A stretch of 64,000 nucleotides of DNA from UBA4292 sp002395865 (GCA_946533395.1 CAMNBU010000008.1:1-64000), one strand, 5' to 3'; positions 9,078 to 18,172 are shown, numbered from the stretch's first letter. The notes: generated from the sequence alone by a model not told the origin. Numbers and translations: made by a program.

Positions 9078-9986
9078 ATGAGTATAAATACATCGGTAAA
9101 TATTGCAGGCGTCACCCTCAAAAATCCCGTGACTGTGTGCTCCGGCACCTTCGGCTCCGGCATGGAGTTCGTGGAGTTCACGGATCTTGAGAAGCTGGGT
9201 GCGGTTACTACGAAGGGCGTGGCGAGCGTTCCGTGGGCGGGCAATCCCGTGCCCCGCATAGCCGAGACGCCTTCGGGCATGTTAAACGCCATCGGACTTC
9301 AGAACCCCGGTATCGACGTGTTCTGCGAGAGGGATATACCTTTCTTAAAAAATTTCGATACTAAGATCATAGTAAATGTCTGCGGACACAGCACCGAGGA
9401 GTATGTGGATGTGGTAAAGCGTCTCGCAGATCAGCCGGTCGACCTTCTCGAGATAAACATATCCTGCCCGAATGTGAAGGAGGGCGGCATAGCCTTCGGA
9501 CAGAAGCCCGAGGCAGCCTATGATATAACAAAAGAAGTAAAAAAATACGCGAAGCAGCCGGTGATCATGAAGCTCTCTCCGAACGTAACGGATATCACGG
9601 AGATGGCGAGGGCAGTTGAGGATGCGGGAGCCGACGCAGTATCTCTTATAAATACCATCACCGGTATGAAGATAGACATAAATCGCAGGACATTTGCTCT
9701 GGCGAACAAGACGGGAGGTCTTTCGGGACCCGCGATAAGACCGGTTGCGGTGCGGATGGTTTACCAGGTCGCGCAGGCGGTGAAGCTTCCCATCATAGGC
9801 ATGGGCGGCATCACCTGCGCCGAGGACGCGCTCGAATTCATACTCGCGGGAGCCACGGCGGTGGCTGTGGGCACCGCGAACTTCGCGGATCCCTTCACTG
9901 CCGTCAGGGTCGCGCAGGGCATAGAGGAGTATATGATCAGACAGGGCGTGAAGGATATAAACGAGCTGATAGGTGCCGTGCGGTAA
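9078..9986 (+). CDS. pyrD: Dihydroorotate dehydrogenase B, catalytic subunit
   Basis: A 302-residue class 1B enzyme that oxidises dihydroorotate to orotate with FMN. The catalytic Cys is in EINISCPNVKEGG, and the FMN phosphate region GMGGI and GATAVAVGTA are present. A GTG at 9069 is in frame, but AGGGGGTGGA just upstream favours ATG 9078. It works with PyrK immediately upstream. The gene is followed by an 11-nt tandem repeat that includes its stop codon. Confidence 0.95.
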   Translation: MSINTSVNIAGVTLKNPVTVCSGTFGSGMEFVEFTDLEKLGAVTTKGVASVPWAGNPVPRIAETPSGMLNAIGLQNPGIDVFCERDIPFLKNFDTKIIVNVCGHSTEEYVDVVKRLADQPVDLLEINISCPNVKEGGIAFGQKPEAAYDITKEVKKYAKQPVIMKLSPNVTDITEMARAVEDAGADAVSLINTITGMKIDINRRTFALANKTGGLSGPAIRPVAVRMVYQVAQAVKLPIIGMGGITCAEDALEFILAGATAVAVGTANFADPFTAVRVAQGIEEYMIRQGVKDINELIGAVR

Positions 9987-10005
9987 GATTTTGTTAAGAT
10001 TTTGT
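9984..10005 (+). repeat. Two tandem copies of an 11-nt unit at the pyrD stop
   Basis: TAAGATTTTGT occurs at 9984-9994 and again, head to tail, at 9995-10005. The first copy contains the pyrD TAA. A third partial copy (TAAGATTATTTT) begins at 10018. No terminator hairpin is visible between pyrD and the next promoter, so this AT-rich block may be slippage DNA or a weak termination region. Confidence 0.6.
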
Positions 10006-10038
10006 TATTGTGCTGTTTAAGATTATTTTCCTATGAGT

Positions 10039-10047
10039 TGATATAAT
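10039..10047 (+). promoter_or_regulatory. Extended -10 promoter for the flotillin gene
   Basis: TGATATAAT gives an extended -10 (TG, one base, then a perfect TATAAT). No good -35 lies 16-18 nt upstream, which is acceptable for extended -10 promoters. The start codon of the flotillin gene is about 60 nt downstream. Confidence 0.6.
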
Positions 10048-10109
10048 ACGCACATCAACACAATTGATAAAGCAAATGGACATTAGTCCAGAGAAAGGAA
10101 GGTAATGTC

Positions 10110-11711
10110 ATGAGAATGTTGCTTCTTTCCGCATCACAGGATGTGGGCGACATCTTAAGGATAGCTATTCCGATAGCTGTCGTAGTTGTTTTATTCCTGT
10201 TTTTTATCCTTATAGGATATGTGAAGGCGCCGCCGGACACAGCATTTATCATCTCCGGTCTTCGAAAGAAGTCGAAGATACTCATCGGTCGGGCAGGCAT
10301 CAAGATGCCATTCCTCGAGAGATTAGATAAGCTCTCTCTTAAGCTGATACCGCTTGATATCAAGACAGGCGACGCTGTTCCCACAGCAGACTGCATCAAT
10401 ATCTTCGTAGACTCCGCAGTCAATGTAAAGGTGAGCTCGGAGATAGCGATGGTTCAGATCGCTGCCCAGAACTTCCTTAACAAGACACCGGACGATATCG
10501 GACGCATCGTTTCAGAGGTTCTCGAAGGTAACATCCGTGAGATCATCTGTACGATGAAGCTCAGAGACCTCATCGGCGACCGCAAGGCCTTCGTTGAGAG
10601 AGTTTCGGAAAATGTCATCCCCGACCTTCAGAAGATGGGTCTGGAGCTTGTATCATTCAATGTACAGCGCTTCTCGGACGCAAATCACGTGATCGAGGAT
10701 CTCGGTATCGATAACATTTCACAGATCAAGAAGGACGCTGCCATTGCGAAGGCAAACGCAGACAAGGAAGTTGAGATCGCTCAGGCGATAGCTGCAAGAG
10801 AGGCTAACGACGCGAAGGTGGCATCGGACGCTGAGATCGCGGTTAAGCAGAACGATCTGGCTATAAAGAAGGCGGAGCTCAAGAAGAATTCCGACATCAA
10901 GCAGGCAGAGGCAGACGCTGCTTACAAGATCCAGGAGGAGGAGCAGAGAAAGTCTATCGAGATCACTACCGCAAATGCAAACCTTGCACGTCAGGAGAAG
11001 GAGCTTGAGCTCAAGGAGCGTGAGGTAGCCATCCAGGAGAAGACTCTCGAGGCAAATATCAAGAAGCAGGCCGATGCAGACAAGTACGCTGCACAGCAGA
11101 AGGCAGATGCGGCTCAGTATGAGCGCCAGAAGAAGGCAGAGGCCGATCTGTACGAGCGCCAGAAGAAGGCAGAGGCAGAGAAGTTCGAAGCTGAGAAGGA
11201 GGCAGAGGCGAAGCGTGCGACTGCGGAGGCTGAGAAGTTCGCTAAGGTTCAGGAGGCTGAGGCTATCAAGGCTGCAGGTCTTGCAGAGGCTGCTGCCATA
11301 GAGGCAAGAGGCCGTGCGGAGGCTGAGGCTATCCAGGCCAAGGCAGAGGCAGAGGCTGCAGGTATCCTGAAGAAGGCTGAGGCTATGAAGGAGTACGGCG
11401 ACGCGGCTCGTCAGCAGATGGAGCTCGATACCTTGAAGGTATACTTCGAGCAGCTGCCCAAGATCGCGGAGGCTATCGGTCGCGGATATTCGAATGTCGA
11501 GAGCATCAAGATGTTCGGAGGCGACACCTCACAGCTTGCGGGCAATATCATGACCACAGTTACTCAGGTGACCGACGGCATCAAGGAGTCCACCGGTGTG
11601 GATGTTTCGAAGATGTTCAAGACCTTTGCCAACGGCAAGGGCGAGGAGAAGGAGAAGGAAAAGGCCGCGACTGTGGTTGATGATGCCAAGACCGACTACA
11701 GAGAGGTATAA
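10110..11711 (+). CDS. Flotillin-like membrane scaffold protein
   Basis: A 533-residue SPFH/flotillin protein. A transmembrane helix covers about residues 15-37. The SPFH domain runs to about 200, then a long Ala/Glu/Lys-rich coiled coil (about 205-440) with repeated AEAEA and YERQKKAEA segments, then a short tail. Bacterial flotillins (FloT/YuaG) organise membrane microdomains. AAAGGAAGG before ATG 10110 supports the start. The usual NfeD-type partner is not next to it; it stands as a single gene with its own promoter and terminator. Confidence 0.9.
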   Translation: MRMLLLSASQDVGDILRIAIPIAVVVVLFLFFILIGYVKAPPDTAFIISGLRKKSKILIGRAGIKMPFLERLDKLSLKLIPLDIKTGDAVPTADCINIFVDSAVNVKVSSEIAMVQIAAQNFLNKTPDDIGRIVSEVLEGNIREIICTMKLRDLIGDRKAFVERVSENVIPDLQKMGLELVSFNVQRFSDANHVIEDLGIDNISQIKKDAAIAKANADKEVEIAQAIAAREANDAKVASDAEIAVKQNDLAIKKAELKKNSDIKQAEADAAYKIQEEEQRKSIEITTANANLARQEKELELKEREVAIQEKTLEANIKKQADADKYAAQQKADAAQYERQKKAEADLYERQKKAEAEKFEAEKEAEAKRATAEAEKFAKVQEAEAIKAAGLAEAAAIEARGRAEAEAIQAKAEAEAAGILKKAEAMKEYGDAARQQMELDTLKVYFEQLPKIAEAIGRGYSNVESIKMFGGDTSQLAGNIMTTVTQVTDGIKESTGVDVSKMFKTFANGKGEEKEKEKAATVVDDAKTDYREV

Positions 11712-11747
11712 TCCGGGGCGGGCTCGTTCCGATATATATTCTGTCAG

Positions 11748-11788
11748 ACACCTCCGGAACGCGTAACGCGTTACCCGGAGGTGTTTTT
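11748..11788 (+). terminator. Strong terminator after the flotillin gene
   Basis: ACACCTCCGG (11748-11757) pairs with CCGGAGGTGT (11775-11784), with an inner AACGCG/CGCGTT stem, followed by five T. The long stem with a U tail makes this a clear rho-independent terminator. Confidence 0.92.
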
Positions 11789-11817
11789 GCATTTTGTTAT
11801 CTTTATCCCCCGGAGAC

Positions 11818-11846
11818 TTGAAATATGTATCAAAAACTGATACAAT
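11818..11846 (+). promoter_or_regulatory. Sigma-A promoter for the diguanylate cyclase gene
   Basis: TTGAAA (11818-11823), 17-nt spacer, TACAAT (11841-11846). The start codon lies 55 nt downstream. Confidence 0.7.
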
Positions 11847-11900
11847 CAACATTCAAGCTGATATGATGCAGTCGGGCTATCCGTAAATGAGGGCATAAGG

Positions 11901-12980
11901 ATGTTTAAAGAATATATACTGGACAATTGGTCGCTGATACTTATTATGGTCGCCTTTGTGATCCTGCTAAAGACCACATTCTTTTTGGAAAAAAAGACTA
12001 TCAACAGGATGCTGGCGCTGGTAGCGGCTGTCTTTGCTTTTTCACAGGTGGTTTTCGTAGAGTTTTATCTGAATGAACTGGATGAATATAGGGATCTGAG
12101 GACAGTATTAATTGCTGTCAGATACAGTGCTACGCCTCTTGTCATGGCCATGATTCTTTATACACTTGTGCACAAGGAGAGAGTCTTTGTGTTTGCTCCG
12201 GCGCTGGCATTTGCCGCTGTGAACTTCGTCTCAATATTTAACGGAATCGTATTTAGCATCGGCGATGATAATTCCTTAGTGCGAGGCCCGCTTGGTTACC
12301 TGCCCTATTTTGCTGTCGGGCTTTACGGCATATTTTTGGTATACAGCTTTTTCAAGTACAGCAATAAGCAAATGTCTGAGACAATACCCATATTGTTTAT
12401 GGCTTTTGCCTTCGGGTCGGGGCTGGTTCTGCCGTTCATTCTCGGCAAGGATTATTCGAAGATATTCTGCCCTACCATAATGATCGCGCTTTTTGTGTAC
12501 TATGTTTTTTCGATTCTTCAGCTCACCAGCAAGGACGCTCTTACCGGACTTTTGAACCGTCAGTCGTATTATGCTGCTGTCAATGATAATCCCAAAACCA
12601 TAACGGGTATCGTTACCGTGGATATGAACGGACTGAAGCGCATCAATGACACCGATGGCCATACGGCGGGAGATGAAGCGCTCAAGACTATTTCACATTG
12701 TCTGATGAGGGCAAAGAAAGGGAAGCAGTCAGCATTTCGCATGGGAGGCGACGAGTTTTTGCTTGTCTGCCGCCGATCCTCCGAAAAGGAGATCGAACAG
12801 CTCATAGACCACATCAGAAAGATCGTTTCCGAGACAAAGTACAGCTGCGCAATCGGCTACAGCTTCTCTTCAGACGGAAGCATGTCCATTGAAGAAATGC
12901 TGAAGGCATCTGATGAAATGATGTACGAGGATAAGGTCGCTTACTATAAGAGGGTGGGTGAGAGTAAATACCGCGGCTGA
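11901..12980 (+). CDS. Membrane diguanylate cyclase (GGDEF)
   Basis: A 359-residue protein with about six N-terminal transmembrane helices (residues about 10-205), then a GGDEF domain. The active-site loop MGGDEF is intact (about 275), and the metal/GTP region DALTGLLNRQ and VDMNGLKRIND match active cyclases, so it should make cyclic di-GMP from GTP. The product-inhibition site RxxD expected just before the loop is absent (the text reads GKQSAFRMGGDEF), so feedback inhibition may be lacking. The membrane part is probably a sensor of unknown ligand. The start ATG has only a weak ribosome site (ATAAGG). Confidence 0.85.
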   Translation: MFKEYILDNWSLILIMVAFVILLKTTFFLEKKTINRMLALVAAVFAFSQVVFVEFYLNELDEYRDLRTVLIAVRYSATPLVMAMILYTLVHKERVFVFAPALAFAAVNFVSIFNGIVFSIGDDNSLVRGPLGYLPYFAVGLYGIFLVYSFFKYSNKQMSETIPILFMAFAFGSGLVLPFILGKDYSKIFCPTIMIALFVYYVFSILQLTSKDALTGLLNRQSYYAAVNDNPKTITGIVTVDMNGLKRINDTDGHTAGDEALKTISHCLMRAKKGKQSAFRMGGDEFLLVCRRSSEKEIEQLIDHIRKIVSETKYSCAIGYSFSSDGSMSIEEMLKASDEMMYEDKVAYYKRVGESKYRG

Positions 12981-13060
12981 TCGGACAAAACATCTGTATA
13001 TTTTTCAATTAGAGCTTCAAAAGATCTTGAACGCAGCACTGTCTAAAGTTTTTTTACCAT

Positions 13061-13079
13061 GTTGGACATCTGTTGGACA
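13061..13079 (+). repeat. Direct repeat GTTGGACA, 11-nt period
   Basis: GTTGGACA at 13061-13068 and 13072-13079, one DNA turn apart, sits 60-77 nt before the start of the 875-residue protein. TAGACT at 13088-13093 could be a -10. A tandem activator site is possible but unproven. Confidence 0.4.
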
Positions 13080-13137
13080 CAGCGTGGTAGACTCCGCGCG
13101 AGAGGGTGACAGAGCCCTGCTATTTTGGAGGTTGGAT

Positions 13138-15765
13138 ATGCCGAAGCCAGGTATAAATACAAAAAAAGATGTTAATCCGTTTCCTTTTGGATACGCTTCA
13201 CTTCCGGATCCGAAGACGGGACTGTATGTAAAGACGCGTGTTGTGAGCCCGCAGGTTCCCGAATACATTCTAAACACCGGTAATCTTGCCGTTTTGCAGA
13301 GCTTCTATGAGCAGAATAAGGGCACGCTTACCGCAGCGGACCACAAGTATATGAAGGCCAGGCTGAACACTGCCTGGAAGGTGGACAGATACCACAAGCA
13401 GGCTCTTAAAGACATCGGCCAGAGAGTGGACCCTCCGAAGCCCGAGATCACGACCAAGAAGGGCTTTTCGGGAATCGATATCAAGTATTCCGGTCCTCAG
13501 ACGAGCAATAACGGCTGCTGGTCACAGGGCATGAGCCTGCTCCTTAAGTCACGCGGAATAGATCTGTCGCAGGAGGAGATCCGCGCGTGGCGTCCCGATA
13601 TGAATATGGAGCAGGCGAGGGGGATGAGTGCAAACCGCCGTTCAATTATGGAGCAGGACACGGCCAACAGTGTTTATGAGAACGCCGATCTGGTGCAGGA
13701 GGTCCTTCCGAACAGCGCACTCAATCAGGTCACTATCAACGCTCTCCCGGAGAATTTTTATCTCTCGAGCCAGAAGCCTCTCGACAAGACCGCCTGGGAC
13801 TTTATGACGGAAGGGGAGCAGAAGGAGGCAGAGCGCCGTTATAATGCGCAGTATGCAGGCCAGAGGGAGGAAGCCAGAAAGGTATACAAGCAGGCCCTCA
13901 AAAAGCAGCTGGGCGATATGGTAAGAAATGCTCTCGAGAAGGACAAGTCCCCCGTTCTCCTGAATATCAGCGGTCATTATGTGACTGTCACAGGTATCAG
14001 CAAGCACGGAAACCGGTTAAGGATAGAGGATTCCAGAAGATCCCTCGATAAGACGACCCAGACAATGTCCGTAGATGAGCTCATTGAGAATCATGTGATC
14101 TGCCGTCCCGGAAGGGAAGTGAACGGTATCCAGCTCACTTGGCTCAAGGATATTCCGGCTCCGGAGTATGAGCAGAGAAAGACTCAGCAGACCAAGGTCT
14201 ATGACGGTGTTCCGAACGCTTCTTCGGTATCGGAAGACGGAGTGATCAGTATAAGGGAGCCGCAGGATTCTACTGTCAGCGCTTATCGGAACGGTTCACC
14301 GAATCTTGTCAGAAACGGCCAGATCAACGGACAGGAGCTATCGGATGTCATGCTGATACCTCACGACGAATATAAAACGCAATTAAACGGCGCCAAGCTC
14401 TATGCCGACGATTCCGGCCCGGAACTCTACCCGAAGGGCATGTATTTCGGATCACAGCAGACATATCTTCCGAAGAAGGTTTATTTCAAGGGTGACCCCG
14501 AGCTGAACGCGGGTGCCATAGAGCAGGATTCACTCAATAAGCAGAAGGAGACGGCAAGGGAAATAAATGATACCCTGAAAAACCTTCCGCAGCACAAGCT
14601 CCGCCCCGATGAGGGCACCTTCGGAGCGTTCGTCCACGATAATAAGCACGAGCTCATGCAGCAGACACAGGATCCCGGATACTTCATTGCGAATATCTAT
14701 GCGGCCAATAAGCTTCTCGCGGGTAAGGATGCGCCCGAAAACGGCGATAAGAACTCTCTTCTGATGAGTCAGGAGGATAAGGATGCCGTAAAGAATCTGG
14801 CTTCCACGCTCGGCCCCATCATTAACAGCATGTTTGAAAAGGCACAGGGAGCTGTCAAGCTGCCCGTGATGGCCTGCGATAACGACCCCAATGTGCTGAA
14901 CCGGGAGGTGGATAACTACCAGAACAGATACAAGACCTCCGCAAATTCTGATATGGAGGAGAGGAAGAAGGTCATCGACGACGCCTTTGCCGCCATGGAG
15001 GCCACAGGTACCGGAAAGAATTATCTGGGAATAAAGAGATCCAAGAACCATGGCGAGTTCGACGAGATGATGACGGAGCTCGCAGCATACAAGCGCAGGC
15101 TTGCGAAAGGAGAGGTTCCCGAGGGGAGCGTCAACTATAACCTTACGCAGAAGATGCTCAAGTATATAGAGGACAAGAAGGGCGTTCGCTCGACCGAAAC
15201 GGGTGCGATCAGATTCGACAACACCATGCGCGTTCTTAAGCAGCTGATGCCTGCAGCGGATTATACGAAGCTCTGCAACAACATCAACCGCGCAAGGGAG
15301 GTCAACAGCTCAAGCGATGATTATATATCGCCTACCACCTATGCTCCGATGACCGTGGGCAATTATGTGAGCAAGCTGAGCAAAAAGCTGTCCCACGCAG
15401 GCAATTCCGAGATCAGGAACGCGATGGCACAAATACTGGCAGTACGTCAGATCGCAAGGGAGAAGAACCCGGAGCATCCCTTTAAGGAGATGGTGGTCAC
15501 GGGGGCTGATAAGAAGCATGACGAGGAGCTGATCAAGCAGCGCGCCGCGCAGATAAAGAGGGATCCCGCCTTCATCAGCATGGTAAATGCCGTTAAGAGA
15601 ATGGATGACAGACAGAAAAAGATGTACCTGGATACTATGGTAAGCGATGCGGGTAACAGCCTGGAGTACCGGTATGACCAGGAGAAGAAAAAGGTCATGA
15701 ATGCGGACAATACTCAGCAGCTGTTAAAAGATGATGATACGGTAAAAGGGCCGGAGCTCAGTTAA
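13138..15765 (+). CDS. Large protein with putative papain-fold cysteine protease core
   Basis: An 875-residue protein that I cannot assign to a named family. The frame is open from 12958, but TTTTGGAGG before ATG 13138 marks the start. Residues about 100-340 look like a papain-fold cysteine peptidase: Gln121 (possible oxyanion residue) and Cys127 in the context NNGCWSQGMSLLL, His280 in ISGHYVTVTGI, and Asp298 in RIEDS. The order and spacing fit a C39-like or papain-like triad. The N-terminus is rich in Pro/Lys without a signal peptide, and no transmembrane segment is visible. The C-terminal about 400 residues are charged and mostly helical. It may be a cytoplasmic protease or an effector exported by a non-Sec route; both are inference. 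It converges on the next gene with only 8 nt between. Confidence 0.6.
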   Translation: MPKPGINTKKDVNPFPFGYASLPDPKTGLYVKTRVVSPQVPEYILNTGNLAVLQSFYEQNKGTLTAADHKYMKARLNTAWKVDRYHKQALKDIGQRVDPPKPEITTKKGFSGIDIKYSGPQTSNNGCWSQGMSLLLKSRGIDLSQEEIRAWRPDMNMEQARGMSANRRSIMEQDTANSVYENADLVQEVLPNSALNQVTINALPENFYLSSQKPLDKTAWDFMTEGEQKEAERRYNAQYAGQREEARKVYKQALKKQLGDMVRNALEKDKSPVLLNISGHYVTVTGISKHGNRLRIEDSRRSLDKTTQTMSVDELIENHVICRPGREVNGIQLTWLKDIPAPEYEQRKTQQTKVYDGVPNASSVSEDGVISIREPQDSTVSAYRNGSPNLVRNGQINGQELSDVMLIPHDEYKTQLNGAKLYADDSGPELYPKGMYFGSQQTYLPKKVYFKGDPELNAGAIEQDSLNKQKETAREINDTLKNLPQHKLRPDEGTFGAFVHDNKHELMQQTQDPGYFIANIYAANKLLAGKDAPENGDKNSLLMSQEDKDAVKNLASTLGPIINSMFEKAQGAVKLPVMACDNDPNVLNREVDNYQNRYKTSANSDMEERKKVIDDAFAAMEATGTGKNYLGIKRSKNHGEFDEMMTELAAYKRRLAKGEVPEGSVNYNLTQKMLKYIEDKKGVRSTETGAIRFDNTMRVLKQLMPAADYTKLCNNINRAREVNSSSDDYISPTTYAPMTVGNYVSKLSKKLSHAGNSEIRNAMAQILAVRQIAREKNPEHPFKEMVVTGADKKHDEELIKQRAAQIKRDPAFISMVNAVKRMDDRQKKMYLDTMVSDAGNSLEYRYDQEKKKVMNADNTQQLLKDDDTVKGPELS

Positions 15766-15773
15766 ACCCGACC

Positions 15774-17099
15774 TCATATCCTCTCGACACCGTCGCCGCT
15801 CACGAAGCGCTTCATGATCTGAGCGATTCCGCCGGTGACCTTCTCATCGATCGCGCCGTGTCCGTTTCCTTCGATGGAGCGGACGAAGGCCACGAGCTCG
15901 TAGCGAATGCCTTCGCCGTCCAGCTGGTAGAAATGGCGCTTGTTGCGGGATACGTCCTCGTAGCGTACTTCAAAATAATCCGTCTTCCACCAGGGGGCGG
16001 GAACATATATGTAGCCGGAGGTGCCCGATATGACCAGATCGCCTTCGGATTTGACGCCGTCGCCGACCTTTATGGAGGCGACGGCTTTATCGTACAGAAA
16101 ATCCATCTTGGTGAAGCTGTCGGTGCGGGGCTGCTCGTTCGAATAGCGCACATACATGCGCAGATCCCGCCAGTCGCTCCCGAGAAGTGAGAGCACAGGC
16201 AGAAGAGCAGTGGGACCCCACTCGTATATACCGTTCCAGTCCGTTATGAGGCTGCTGTCGGCTCTTAAGCTGGTGCAGGTGCTGTCGATGCTCACGACAT
16301 CGCCTATGGCGCCGCCTTTTACCAGAAGGAGAAGGCGCATGAAGGCTGTAGAGTATGCAGTCTTGATCGCCTCCATCAGAGTGAGACCCTTATCCGCGGC
16401 CAGGGCGAACAGCTCATCCGCCTGAGCGGGATCGAGAGTCAGAGGTGATTCGCAAAGGACATGCCTTCCTGTCTCAAGTGCCTGCCTGATCTGCGCGGCG
16501 TGGTCCGCAGGCAGAGATCTTATATACACCGCGTCGACCTTTTCGAGCAGCTCTTCGAAGCTGTCCGTAACGATCACATCGTCTCCTAAAGGGGAGGTGA
16601 TAACGGACGGAGCAGATGTGCATACCGCGGCGATATCGAGGCCGTTTACGAAGCCTGTCTCGGTGATGACCTTGTTTAGAAATGACGCGTTGCCCACGAG
16701 ACCGAGCCTGATCGCGGCGCGCTTCTCGCGTATCTGAGTGCTGGATACGCCCTCGGTGCGCGGGAGATAGACCACCTGACAGTACTCGTTCAGGTAGTCA
16801 AAATGACCCTCCCAGTCGCTTCCGACCGTGAAGATATCCACACCGTATTTTTTAATGTCATCTATCTTCTGACCCTCGTATTCCTCTACGATGATCTCGT
16901 CTGCAAGGTGCGTGGCGCGTACAGCCTCCAGCCTCTCCATGAGGGGCTGGGCGACATTTATCTTGCCTCGCTGTTTGTCGAAATCATCGCTTGTGATGCC
17001 CACGATCAGGTAGTCGCCCAGAGCCTTTGCGCGCTCAAGGAGACGAATATGACCGTGGTGAAGAAGATCGAAGGTGCCGTAGGTTATAACTTTTTTCAT
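15774..17099 (-). CDS. Cytidylyltransferase-like / Gfo-Idh-MocA oxidoreductase fusion
   Basis: A 441-residue two-domain protein. Residues 1 to about 130 match the glycerol-3-phosphate cytidylyltransferase (TagD) fold: TYGTFDLLHHGHIRLL with HxGH, and GVSSTQIREK for the ISSTxxR motif. From about 135 a Rossmann segment (RLGLVGNASFLNKVI) starts a Gfo/Idh/MocA-like domain with HVLCESPL, a typical EKP-region variant, and a C-terminal sheet domain. The glycine-rich loop is atypical, so cofactor binding is uncertain. The start codon overlaps the stop of the upstream aminotransferase (TGATG), so the pair is translated together. A role in making a CDP-activated small molecule for a surface polymer or phospholipid headgroup is plausible inference. 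Confidence 0.75.
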   Translation of the reverse strand: MKKVITYGTFDLLHHGHIRLLERAKALGDYLIVGITSDDFDKQRGKINVAQPLMERLEAVRATHLADEIIVEEYEGQKIDDIKKYGVDIFTVGSDWEGHFDYLNEYCQVVYLPRTEGVSSTQIREKRAAIRLGLVGNASFLNKVITETGFVNGLDIAAVCTSAPSVITSPLGDDVIVTDSFEELLEKVDAVYIRSLPADHAAQIRQALETGRHVLCESPLTLDPAQADELFALAADKGLTLMEAIKTAYSTAFMRLLLLVKGGAIGDVVSIDSTCTSLRADSSLITDWNGIYEWGPTALLPVLSLLGSDWRDLRMYVRYSNEQPRTDSFTKMDFLYDKAVASIKVGDGVKSEGDLVISGTSGYIYVPAPWWKTDYFEVRYEDVSRNKRHFYQLDGEGIRYELVAFVRSIEGNGHGAIDEKVTGGIAQIMKRFVSGDGVERI

Positions 17100-18172
17100 C
17101 AGAAAAACCCCTTGTCCTTAAGGTCTTTAAATGCGCTGACCAGTTTTTCGTTATCTTTTGTGCTCAGCGCTCCGATATGTCCGACGCGAAATACTCTGTC
17201 ACGAAGCTCTCCGCCGTTCGGACAGATCCATATTCCGTATTCGTCCTTGAGCTTAAGGAAGAGCTCATAGGCCGAAACGGATGACGGTGTGAGTGCTGTA
17301 ACGCAGTTGGACGGAGAATTGCAGAATGGCCGAAACGGAAGATCAGTCAGACGGCTTCTGAAGTCCGCGCAAAGAGATGCTATGCGCACATTCTCTGCAT
17401 CAACTCCGCCGGTCTCCTTTATCTGCCTGAGCCTGGCGTTTATCTGAAGAAGCGTTCCGACAGCCGGTGTAAAAGGTGTCTGGCCGCGCTCGGCATTCTT
17501 CAGAGCATCCTTCAGGTCGAGATACATGCAGCCGCACTCGATACTCATCACGCGCTCCACGGCGCGAGCGCTCATAACCACTGCGCTTATACCGGGAGGG
17601 CAGGCCAGAGCCTTCTGAGAGGCTGTGGTCATAACATCTATACCGAGCCCTTCCATGTCGATGGGGTCCGCTAAAAATGCACTCACGGCATCTGCTATAA
17701 GGAACAGTCCGTTTCTTTTGCAAAAGCGTGAGATGAGCTCCATGTCGTAGAGGACTCCCGTGGAGGTCTCGCAGATATTTACGAGAAATGCCGTAAAGTC
17801 CTGCCCTTCAAACGGAGCCAAATCGGCCTCGGTTATTCCGTGGCCTTTCTCGGGTGTGATCTGCGCAAAAGGGATGTGATGGATCCTGCATATCTGTGTG
17901 AATCGCTCTCCGAAGTTGCCTCCGTTTATAATGAGGGCCTTGTCGTTTTCAGTGAGCGTATTGATGACGGCAGCCTCCATGGAGGCACTTCCTGAGCCAG
18001 TTAAAAAGATGGCGCGTGAGCCCTCGCCGGCCTTCGCGAATTCCTTTATCAGAGCCTCGTTCTCAAACATTACCTGCGAAAACTCGGCTGTTCTGAAATA
18101 GGGCACCTGATCGGCACCGATATCCAGTACATATTCGGGGCTCATCACGGGCCCGACCGTGAAATTTAGCAT
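17099..18172 (-). CDS. Class V aminotransferase (2-aminoethylphosphonate/alanine-glyoxylate type)
   Basis: A 357-residue PLP enzyme starting MLNFTVGPVM, typical of the PhnW/alanine-glyoxylate group. Cofactor motifs are GSGSASMEAA, DAVSAFLADP and the PLP lysine in TTASQKALACPPG. Upstream in-frame codons to 18250 lack a ribosome site, while GGAAAGG precedes ATG 18172. Known relatives convert 2-aminoethylphosphonate to phosphonoacetaldehyde, or move amino groups between alanine, serine and glyoxylate. No other phosphonate gene is present. The overlapping partner, a nucleotidyltransferase fusion, suggests the amine product may be CDP-activated, but the substrate is open. Confidence 0.8.
   Translation of the reverse strand: MLNFTVGPVMSPEYVLDIGADQVPYFRTAEFSQVMFENEALIKEFAKAGEGSRAIFLTGSGSASMEAAVINTLTENDKALIINGGNFGERFTQICRIHHIPFAQITPEKGHGITEADLAPFEGQDFTAFLVNICETSTGVLYDMELISRFCKRNGLFLIADAVSAFLADPIDMEGLGIDVMTTASQKALACPPGISAVVMSARAVERVMSIECGCMYLDLKDALKNAERGQTPFTPAVGTLLQINARLRQIKETGGVDAENVRIASLCADFRSRLTDLPFRPFCNSPSNCVTALTPSSVSAYELFLKLKDEYGIWICPNGGELRDRVFRVGHIGALSTKDNEKLVSAFKDLKDKGFF

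Noticed and set aside
13017..15710. Several minus-strand frames under the 875-residue protein
   Set aside because: They have hydrophobic and Ser/Leu-rich antisense composition, without ribosome sites or domains.
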